From: Sipunculus nudus
Taxonomy: Eukaryota; Annelida; Sipuncula; Golfingiida; Sipunculidae
Reading direction: 5' to 3'
DNA length: 64,000 nt
Assembly: GCA_026874595.1 (NCBI GenBank)
Contig: CM049315.1
Span: 71,123,916 to 71,187,915 of the forward strand
Position numbers and translations under genes: made by a program. Shown here piece by piece: positions 55,800-64,000 of this stretch. Below the pieces are notes generated by a model. It was not told the origin of the DNA. It ran no database searches and saw nothing but the letters and a program-made list of their open reading frames with translations. Numbering within the stretch: position 1 is the stretch's first letter; each line of letters opens with the position of its first letter.

Positions 55800-56860
55800 G
55801 GTGCGGCGTCGTGTGTCGTCTGTACGTTAACCATAGCTATCTGAAAACGGCAGGAGCTAGCATCACCAAATTTTTTGCAAATAATCAGTCATCCAAAAAA
55901 ACTATATCGGATTTTATTTTTTTTAACTGATTTTTCTTAGATTTTATAGGGAAAAAGCTGAAAAAGCTTTAAAAATCTTCTTCTCCGAAACTGTCCAGCG
56001 AATTTTTCCAATATTTCACAGAAATGATTCCTAAAACAATTTTTCTCAAATTTGTATGAATGGTTCCAGTTTGGAGATTTTTGGCCGAGTTACAGGAGGT
56101 TGAACTTTGTTAACTGTGCAAAAAAAGCATATTAAAATTTAAATCTCAGAAACGGCTGGAGCTATCATCACCAAATTTTATGCCAATGTTGGTCACATAG
56201 GTCATATCTGAAATCGAGGTATTGGTGGCGCCACCTGCATTGGCCGGTCACATAGGTCATATCTGAAATCGAGGTATTGGTGGCGCCACCTGCATTGGCC
56301 TTTTTTTTACAGGGGTCATCAGTGCCCATATCATACTGACGGCTACAAAAACTTCTTCTCTGAAACCGTATGGCCAAATTCTTTAATATCGCACAGGAAT
56401 GATCCTATGGTAGTGCGTTCTGAAGTTTGTTCAAATGGTCTCAGTTCAGTGATTTTTGGCTAAGTTATGGGAAGCTGAATTTAGTCATATGCCATTACAG
56501 CCCATTTTAGCTCAGTGGCTACAAAGAACGTCTTCTCAAAAACTACTGGGCCAAATTCTTAAATTTCACACATTGATTATCCTCAAATGTTGATAATTCA
56601 ATTTTGCTCAAAAAGTATTGGTTCAGTGCTTTTTGGCTGAGTTACGGGAAGCTGAACTGAGCCAGTTTGCTGTATCTTCCTATATGAGTTATAAACTTGC
56701 GAAACGTTTTTCGACTGATGCCACTGAAGCCAGTTTCTTAAATATTTTTCAAGAATAATTCCTACAATAATTCTTATAATAATTGTCATTAATGGTTCAA
56801 CATGAATGATTTTTGGCTGAATTATGGAGATTGAATTGAGTCATTTTACTATATATGGTA
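55800..56860 (+). repeat. Repeat family F, tandem ~170-190 bp units
   Basis: GATTTTTGGCCGAGTTACAG (56078), GATTTTTGGCTAAGTTATGG (56451), GCTTTTTGGCTGAGTTACGG (56629) and GATTTTTGGCTGAATTATGG (56807) mark four unit ends. TTCTTCTCCGAAACTG-like wording (55978, 56350, 56530) marks the starts. Two copies of a 55 bp block with GGTGGCGCCACCTGCATTGG lie at 56191-56300. The family also occurs, split, at 37680-39400. Confidence 0.75.
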
Positions 56861-57289
56861 GTTGTGTTATGCAGTTACATCGAGCCTGGCACCAGTTTAT
56901 CAGCATCTATTTCATCATGCCACTAGACATTTAGATTTCAGGTTATATTTGGTTAATATTGACAAGAAAGGTTTTTAAAAGCTTTTAAAAAAATTCAGAT
57001 TTATGGTTTAAGTTATTCATCATACCAGGCAATGTTACAATCATGTAAATTCAGCTCTCTGTGGCTATATAAAGAAAGCTGTACAGGAATTATAAATTAT
57101 TGGTATCCCTACTCAACTTAATTTAAGAATTTGCCATCAATGATATATATCTGTATTTTAATTTTGCATTCAGTATGCATCCGTAATAGTTTTACATATA
57201 TTCCTGATTTCTTTTTTATATAAAGTCAGCTGAAAAGCATTTTGTATTGGGAAAACAAATTTCAAAGTTTTTTCAAGTAGGGTCCACTT

Positions 57290-57700
57290 CTGTGTACAGA
57301 TGGCAGCACTTGGTTTACCATTGGCAGATAGCCAGTGCCTTGATGTTGGCCATTAGCCAGTGCCTTGATGTTGGCCATTAGCCAAGATGATGTCAGCTCT
57401 ATAAATAGCTTTGGTAGAGTGCCAGGATTGGAAGAAGTGGAGCCAGGTATAGATCAAGAGTTCACTCAGTGCTGTAGCTGCATTCTATTTATAGCTTTGG
57501 CAGACTGCTCACTGCACCATATTTGGCACCAAAGTTCAGCCTGAATCTATTTATAGCTTTGGCAGAGTGCCAACTGTGTCAGATTATGCAACAGGTCAAG
57601 AGTTCACTCAGTACTGCCAGGTACAGGTCAAAAGTTCACCCAGTCTAGCCAGGTGCAGGTCAAGAGTTCACTCAGTGCAGTAGCTTGAGGCAGCAATTTG
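57290..57700 (+). repeat. Composite of short tandem repeats
   Basis: CAGTGCCTTGATGTTGGCCA twice (about 57330-57385). TTTATAGCTTTGGCAGA-type wording three times (about 57400, 57488, 57549). AGGTCAAGAGTTCACTCAGT-type wording five times (57445-57680). No open frame. Confidence 0.8.
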
Positions 57701-57829
57701 TCACAGGTCACTCAGGGGCAACTGCCTTACTCAACTTAGCCTTGTCAGCCCAGTGCATCAAACTCTGGGGAAGTTTGATGTATTGGACTGATACCTGTCT
57801 ATGCGTCTTTGATGGTATTCTCATTTACA

Positions 57830-59430
57830 ATACAGGTGGCGCCACATACATTGACTTTTGCAGTGTATGCGCCTGCTTATTTCTACAGAGTTATTTGATA
57901 CATCAGCCTAAAATTGGGTATGTTTATACTTATTGGTTAGCTTTATAGTGTACAAGACTGGTGGCGCCACCTACAATAATTTTTGCACAGTGCATGTCCC
58001 TGCTTATTTCACAGGAGGGGTTTGACATATCAGTCTAACATTGGGCATATGTATATATCTCTTTGTTGTATATGGGACTGGTGGTGCCAGCTACAATCAT
58101 TGTATCCGCCAAAACAGAGTTTTGAGGATACTATGTTTTCAGTCGGACACAGACGCTGTCGCCATCGCCGCATAGGTTTTCGGAGAACTTGTCCATAACC
58201 ACTAGGCAGAATTTTTTAAAAAATAGGAATTATGATCGGTAAAATGTGAACTGCTGCGCCTCATTTTTGGTTGACCTCTGACCTTTCCTCTCTGCCCAGC
58301 GTCCATTTGAGCATCTGTTTCCACACATAAACCCACATATCTCGGGAACCGTTTGACCGATAAGGCTAAGGTTTTTATCACAAATGTAGCCCTTGGAAAG
58401 ATTTATAACATACACTAAAATGGTGGCGCCACCTGAAAACATTTTTGCACATCATCTGCCTTGGGATAAAAACAATGATATCTCTGCATTGGTTGGACTT
58501 ATCCACCTGAAATTTTGCATGTGTATTCATCCTGAACAGTTTCTTGATTTTGTAACAGGTGGCGCCACCTACATTCACGTTTAAGCTGCAGACATCCAAG
58601 CTCATATCTCGGGAACCGTTTAACCAGTTGGGGCAAAATTCTGCATGTGTATAGATCTCCCATAGCTCTTTATCATACGCAAAACTGGTGATGCCACCTG
58701 CAACCATTTTTGCACAGCGTCCGTCTGTTTGTCTGCTTGGGCTAAAATCACTCATATCTCAGTAGGAGTTTGACTTATCTGCCTAAAATTTTGCATGTTT
58801 ATACATCCTGGATAGCTTTCTGGATATTTTGGTAGGTGGCGCCACCTACATTTATGTATATGCTGCAGATATTCAGGCTTATATCTCAGGACTGGTTTGA
58901 TATATCCCCCTAATTTTGCATGTGTATAGGTCTCGCATATCTCTTAATCATAAACAAAACTGGTGGTGCCACCTGCAATCATTTTTGCACAGTATCCGTC
59001 TGTTTGTTTGCCGTAGCATAAAATCACTCATGTCTCAGCAGTGGTTTGACATATCTGCCTAAAATTTTGAAGGTTTATACATCTTGGATAACTTTCTGGA
59101 TTTTGTGGCAGGTGGCGCCACCTAAATTATGTATAATGCTGCAGACATTTAAGCTTATATTTCAGAACTGGTAAGACATATCCCCCTGAAATTTTGCATG
59201 TGTATAGATTTCACATAGATCTTAATCATACACAAAATTGGTGGCGCCACCTGTCACCATTTTTGCACAGCGTCCGTCTGTTTTTCTGCCGTAGGCTAAA
59301 ATCTCAGTAGTGGTTTGACTTATCTGCCTAAAACTTTGCATGTTTATACATCTTGAACAGCTTTCTGGATTTTGTGGTAGGTGGCGCAACCTACATAGAC
59401 ATTTCGGCTGCAGACATCCAGGCTATTATG
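57830..59430 (+). repeat. Palindrome-bearing satellite-like array (GGTGGCGCCACC)
   Basis: Palindrome copies start at 57835v, 57960, 58080v, 58422, 58558, 58687v, 58835, 58962v, 59111, 59240 and 59380v (v = one or two mismatches). From 58422 they alternate between two contexts: one followed by TGCAATCATTTTTGCACAG and CCGTCTGTTTGTCTGC, the other by TACATT and GCTGCAGACATCCAGGCT. Spacing is about 128-150 bp, so the higher-order unit is near 277 bp. An inverted terminal module (58101-58420) interrupts the array. Short open frames across it reflect the repeat (GGAT peptide from the palindrome), not a gene. Confidence 0.85.
58101..58420 (-). mobile_element. Inverted 3' terminal module of a hairpin-ended element
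   Basis: Read on the minus strand it ends CATAGTATCCTCAAAACTCT, GTTTTGGCGGATACAAT. This is a long hairpin closely matching the 3' end at 62131-62166 (CATAGTATCTCCAGAC...GTCTGGCGATACAAT). Upstream lies GCGGCGATGGCGACAGCG, parallel to the GGC-repeat before the other end. Confidence 0.5.
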
Positions 59431-59439
59431 CAACACACC

Positions 59440-59935
59440 TCACTCTATTTACCCTTGCCACTCAATCCATGCCTCACTTCACCTTTCCTCCTTTGATTTT
59501 GGCGGATACACAGTCGCTTGTTGACAACCCATATTCTAATGTTTGTGTTGTGTGCACCCATGCCAGAGTTGCAGCAGTGATGTTTGTTTGTTTCTTGTTC
59601 TAAGTGTTTAGTACTTGCATTGTTAATATACATGTTACACATGTTCTTCAAAAGTAATGGTCCAGCATTGAAGCATTCCTAGGCTTCTCATGAGAGGTTT
59701 ATCTGTCGTCATCACCTTACCAACAGCGTCATACTGTTGGTTTGTCCATCATAAATATGGTCAAACACTTGTCGAAAAGGGAGACAAACATCGTTAGCCT
59801 CACACACGTCGTTACTACAATAACTGCTGGTTCTAAATGTTTCCAACTTCCCATTGGGTCTGTGTATGACCCAGTTAAATGATTAGTCATGCTCCTCTTG
59901 TGATCTGAATCATCTCTCAAAGAAATCATCCTAAA
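59440..59935. other. Unassigned sequence
   Basis: No recognised feature between the satellite-like array and the family B repeat. Confidence 0.4.
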
Positions 59936-59939
59936 GAAA

Positions 59940-60235
59940 ACTTTAAAAACAGGTCATCAGAGGCCACGGACACTAAAACAAGACCATCTGTGACACTGAA
60001 ACTTACAAGGTATGATTGTACATTTCAGTGCCCTGGATGCTCTATGAGCCACGTGACACTGATGACTCCCATGCAACCCGGAATATTTTCAATCGTTTTG
60101 TTTCCTTTTTGTCAAGTACACCTTATTTAAAAATGTTTTAAATATGTTTTCGCAAAAACGTCATGGGAGAAAATTAATAATGACACAGTTTTGAAAGCTT
60201 GAATTGTCAGCGTCTTAAAAGTAGAAAAAGGACTT
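59940..60235 (+). repeat. Dispersed repeat family B, copy 4
   Basis: ACAAGACCATCTGTGACACT, GATTGTACATTTCAGTGCCC then TGGATGCTCTATGAGCCACG and TGACACTGATGACTCCCATG, with the tail GTCATGGGAGAAAATTAATA. Same block order as 24660-24900 and 11180-11400. Confidence 0.75.
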
Positions 60236-60871
60236 AATTTTATAAATCATCATGTGCGGTAAAGATGGATGGAATAAAAGTGTAAATACAGGAGGAAAGT
60301 TAAAGCATAAACAGTTTACTTTCTGAATGAGTCCACACAGTTCCACCAAAATATGCAAAAAGCTTCGGACATCGGTGGATAAGTATGGCGTAATGCAAAG
60401 ATTTATAGGATATATACAGATCAACGGTTTTCCTCACCTGGTTTGTTAATATGGTTTGTTAATATGTCTGAAGAGACATTTAAGCAAAACATACTAGTAT
60501 GATTCATTTGTTACTGTGTTCACTCCTGCCTTTGTTCAATGAAAACACTACTGTTGCTTCCAATTTTTATACATGGATTATAACCGGGTTGTTGCCAAAA
60601 CTAGGAAGCTACTCTTTTTTTATTTCCATAAAAACCCAAAAAGTCGGGCACATTTTTTTATTATTTCTAGATAACACCGTCTGCTGCGAGGGGTGTTACG
60701 ACCCATAATGTAATAACCGGCCCATAATGTAATAACGGCTCATATTGTAATAAAAACGACCCATAATGTAATAATAGCCCATAATGTAATAAAAACGGCC
60801 CATATTGTAATAACCATACCCTGCCCATATTGTTATAAAATCGCAAGTGGGTAAAACGGCCCATATTGTAA

Positions 60872-62166
60872 CTAGATATTTCTTGGCACCGCAGGTGCCA
60901 TAGTATCGCCAGACAATTATTCCCCCCCCCCCCCCCCCTTTAAGAATAGGCCCCCCATCTTCAGCAACAATTAATATCAGACCACACTCATAGAAAAGGT
61001 CATTCTCATAGAAAAGGTCATGATCCAAATTTCAATATACATCATCCCCTAACCCATGTCTATGTATATGCAAGAAATCTGTCCATTAGTTTTTAACTTA
61101 TAATGCTCACAGTACTGTTAAGTGGCAATGATGGGGTATTAAACGGCACGAAAACAAGTAAAAGAATAACAGGTGGCACCACCTGTTTCCCGTACATGAC
61201 AACACTATCCAAGATCTTCGTTCAAGTTGATTTTTGGACCAATCAATGCATCCCTTATTGAGAAATTAATGATTTTGTGTGATTTTCACCATATATGGCA
61301 ATATTCAAGGTCAAGGCCACTCATTGGAAAGGTCATGACCCCTATTCAAATAAACATTATCCTATAACCCATATCCATGTATATGCATAATATGAAAGAA
61401 ATTTGTCCATTAGTTTTTGACTTGTAATGCTCACAGTACTGATAAATGGCAAAGATGGGGTATTAAACGGCACAAAACAAGTAAAAGAATAACAGGTGGC
61501 GCCACCTGTTTCCGGTACATAACAATACTTTCCAAGATCTTCGAACATGTTGATTTTGGACCAATGCATGCATCCCTTATTGAGATATTAATGATTTTGT
61601 GTAATTTTCACCATATATGGCAATATTCAAGGTCAAGGCCACTCTAATAGGAAAAGTCATGACCCCAATTTATATATACATTATCCCATAACCCATGTCT
61701 ATGTATATGCATAATATGAAAGAAATCTGTCCATTAGTTTTTGACTTATAATGCTCACAGTACTGTCAAGTAGCAATTTTGGGGATATTAAACGGCATGA
61801 AAACAAGTTAAGAATAATAGGTGGCGCCACCAGTTTCTGGAACATGACAACCCTATCCATGATCTTCGATCAACTTGATTTTGGGATCAATCCATGCAAG
61901 TTTTCTTGAGATATTTAAGAATTTGTGTGATTTTCCCCAAAATTGAACCTATTCAAGGTCAAGGTCACTCTCCTAGTGGAGGTCATGACCTCATTTTAAA
62001 TAGGCGTCGTCCTGTCACCCATATCTATACATATACCAAGTTTGGTAAAGATCCGTGAAATATTTTTTGAGTTATTGTGTCCAAAAGAAATCTCTGCGGC
62101 GGCGGCGGCGGCGCGACCCTGCCTAAACCATAGTATCTCCAGACTATGTCTGGCGATACAATAAAA
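60872..62166 (+). mobile_element. Hairpin-ended tandem-array element nested in the inverted-repeat element
   Basis: Starts CTAGATATTTCTTGGCACCG CAGGTGCC (hairpin GGCACC/GGTGCC), then ATAGTATCGCCAGACAA. Ends CCATAGTATCTCCAGACTAT, GTCTGGCGATACAATAAAA. The near-5' motif AGTATCGCCAGACA is inverted as TGTCTGGCGATACA at the 3' end, and the end itself folds. The interior holds a 17 C tract (60922-60938), three ~325 bp units and (GGC)n near 62097-62113. It has the same architecture as 12835-14266 with different sequence. Confidence 0.7.
61012..61985 (+). repeat. ~325 bp tandem repeat, three units
   Basis: Unit starts AAAAGGTCATGATCCAAATT (61012), GAAAGGTCATGACCCC (61327), GAAAAGTCATGACCCC (61650) and GGAGGTCATGACCTC (61977). 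Each unit has CTGTCCATTAGTTTTTGACT, TAATGCTCACAGTACTG, ATTAAACGGCAC, then the palindrome (61172v, 61495, 61820) and CAAGATCTTCG. The middle unit extends it to AACAGGTGGCGCCACCTGTT, a perfect 20 bp palindrome (61491-61510). Confidence 0.85.
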
Positions 62167-62189
62167 TCGCAGGTGGGTAAAACGGCCAA

Positions 62190-62536
62190 TAATTTTATAA
62201 ATCAAATTTCATGCAAATTAACTTAGACAATTCGAATATTGACTTTTCGTGACACGAATGTGTAGGTGAACATACAAGTATGAAAAAAAACTGGATTACA
62301 TAACTCTGGAGAAAAACAACACTTTTAATTCACAACAGTCTGTTTCACGTGGTGCGACCCGATCATCAGGTGAATGTATATACGGCTGTAGTATTTTTGG
62401 CTTCTGAAAAAAAGCCCAACAAAAACACGTATTTAATGAATAATTTTGGTTTGCTGAAAAAACCTTAATATTTCTTTTTGCTATATTTCTGGGATTTATT
62501 TAAGCGCCTGGGTCCATTAAACCTAATACACTTGTG

Positions 62537-62589
<53 letters not shown>

Positions 62590-63300
62590 CCAAAATGTAA
62601 ATATTTTGTCAATTTTAACAGATAAAATATACAAAACTCATTATCGATACATTTTAATGTATTTTAATTCTTTTTAAAATATAAATGAAACTTTAAATTT
62701 AAAAGCGTTTAGCTCAATGTATCATAGAGAATATTTTACACGATCTCTCGAAACCTCCCGAGATTTAGAATTATAAATGTAGGTACTGCTGCAATTTTTT
62801 GGTGCTCATATATGCATTGGTTAAGATGTCTTAGGTCAATATGTATAACACATCGCATAGATTAAGAGCTTTCAACACATGTTTTTGAAGTTAAAACCTG
62901 GATGTGTCATTCGTGCGATTTAAGAGTTTACAATTTAATTTTATTTAAAAATTAGCCCAAACAACATAACAACAGTTTGAAAATGCCGGTTTCTGTGTTC
63001 TAGAGGTAGAGCATAGGGCTCAGAGCGGGGAGATTCAGGGGCGTAGCCAGGTTTGAGGGAGGCAGGGGGCCATGTTAGTGGCGGATCCAGAAATTCGAAA
63101 GGGATGGGGGCAGGCGCTAATATGCATATAAAACTGTTAAATATACGTGTGTATATATATATATATATAATTATTATTATTAAAATAATAATATTATTAT
63201 TATATTTTTATTATACGTTATATTTGAGTGTATGAAAATATGATTTTTTTTTATTCAGTTGTGAACCATGGTTTCATTAAGGTTAGTAACAGGTTCATAT
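62190..63300. other. AT-rich interior with microsatellites
   Basis: (AT)n at 62535-62587 and a shorter one at 63152-63169. No coding similarity. A transposase frame for the surrounding inverted-repeat element was looked for here and not found. Confidence 0.5.
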
Positions 63301-63575
63301 ATAAATATGTTATTACAATATGGGCCGATTTGCCCACTTCCAGTTTTAATACAATATGGGTAGGGTATGATTATTACAATAACGGTCGTTTTTATTACAA
63401 TATGGGCCGTTATTACAATATGGGCCGTTTTTTATTACATTATGGGCCTATATTACAGTATGGGCCAGTTTTATTACAATATGGGCAGGGTATGATTTTT
63501 ACATTATGTGTCGTTTTTATTACAATATGGGCCGTTATTACATTATGGGCCGGTTATTACATTATGGGTCGTAAC

Positions 63576-64000
63576 AAGGGGTTTTACCTTTGATATTATT
63601 ATAGTAGCCAGCTTTCGGTTGGTGACTACAGTCGTATCTGTATGAAAAGCCATTTAAGTTCAACATTTTAGATATCGTAAACAATATGGCAAAATAAAAA
63701 CCCAAAGATTTCCTTTGAATTTCTGATTCGCGGCCTCTCTATTTCGTAATGCTATGGCCCCACAAATCTTTGGAACAGAGCGCTACATAATTTTAAGGGG
63801 GGGGGGGGGTATTGTTGTGATAGACCGGATTAGACTTCGATATTTAATGACTTCGATATTTTATATACAACTCTGAACAGTCAAACACTTCTCTACCAAA
63901 AATGTCTACATTATAAAAATGAAAGTGAAGCCGTTTTTTAAAGCTTTACCACCATGTTAAGCACGGTTTAGTGTAAGATTGCATGGTTTATTGTTTCCAA
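63576..64000. other. Unassigned sequence with a 13 G tract
   Basis: G run at 63797-63809. No other feature. Confidence 0.5.

Larger units (their letters stand above)
60695..63575. mobile_element. Inverted-repeat element with subrepeat-built ends
   Basis: Left end 60695-60871 and right end 63310-63575 are inverted copies. From the outside, both read GTTACGACCCATAATGTAAT, AACCGGCCCATAATGTAATA, ACGGC. Both consist of ~20 bp units (CCCATAATGTAATAA or CCCATATTGTAATAAAAACGG). Both contain ACCCTGCCCATATTG and end inside with GTGGGTAAAACGGCCCATAT or its near copy. AGGGGT occurs at both outer flanks (60689-60694; 63577-63582), a possible target duplication. The inside has no transposase frame and holds another element (60872-62166). 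Long subrepeat-built inverted ends recall Foldback-type elements. That is an analogy only. Confidence 0.75.

Noticed and set aside
57685-59603. Cys-rich frames across the palindrome array
   Set aside because: They follow the repeat period and include the GGAT peptide from the palindrome; no conserved start, stop or family.
1-64000. Prokaryotic gene layout, operons, ribosome binding sites or CRISPR arrays
   Set aside because: Frames are short and scattered, there are exon-like blocks with splice signals, LINE and LTR remnants and long AT microsatellites. The tandem arrays lack the short identical repeat plus unique spacer pattern of CRISPR.
1-64000. tRNA, rRNA or other structured RNA genes
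   Set aside because: No cloverleaf with intact box A and box B and no rRNA-like conserved segment was found by eye. A covariance-model scan would be needed to exclude decayed copies.

Overview
This is a window of an animal nuclear genome, AT-rich and dominated by decayed mobile DNA. There is no operon-like packing, no tRNA, no rRNA and no long uninterrupted gene. What coding sense exists is in short exon-sized pieces with splice-like borders, or in frameshifted retroelement and transposase remnants. The repeat types (elements carrying internal tandem arrays and terminal hairpins, L1/Tx1-like LINEs, TTA- and TAA-flanked MITEs, many poly-G tracts and long AT microsatellites) resemble bivalve or other mollusc genomes. 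That taxon is an inference, not a proof.

Layout. 0-9 kb: mostly unassigned sequence, one long dispersed repeat (family B), one copy of family C and a palindrome-rich element end. 9-11 kb: a nuclease-like fragment, a TAA-flanked MITE and two splice-compatible exons of an unknown gene. 12.1-14.6 kb: a degenerate LINE whose RT region is cut by a 1.43 kb tandem-array element. 14.6-16.2 kb: a GC-rich, intron-split tyrosine-recombinase-like gene between long G tracts. 18.2-19.1 kb: a DDE transposase-like remnant. 19.7-20.9 kb: a ~330 bp tandem array whose core resembles a CTCF site. 21-29 kb: RT scraps and dispersed families A, B and D. 29.3-30.9 kb (minus): a second tyrosine-recombinase-family gene or pseudogene. 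31.9-36 kb: a minisatellite, a gypsy-like pol tail, a LINE fragment and a THAP domain with one frameshift. 37.7-39.4 kb: a second tandem-array element nested in another repeat. 42.0-42.9 kb: a miniature LTR element sitting in an AT microsatellite and itself carrying a MITE. 48.1-52.5 kb: a LINE whose 5' part is inverted against its 3' part exactly where twin priming would put the break. 55-62 kb: ten exact and six variant copies of the palindrome GGTGGCGCCACC in three different repeat contexts. 60.7-63.6 kb: a 2.9 kb element with long inverted ends built of ~20 bp subrepeats, with another element nested inside.

The main theme is nesting: AT microsatellite, LTR element, MITE; LINE, tandem-array element; inverted-repeat element, hairpin-ended element. 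Several elements unrelated in sequence share one architecture: a CTAGA-type 5' start followed by a hairpin, an internal array of 180-330 bp units, and a 3' hairpin ending in TAAAA. This fits the Helentron-derived HINE/pearl class known from bivalves. No gene here can be called functional from sequence alone. The best candidates for host or domesticated genes are the 10.4 kb exon pair, the 14.65-16.2 kb recombinase, the 29.3-30.9 kb recombinase and the THAP exon.
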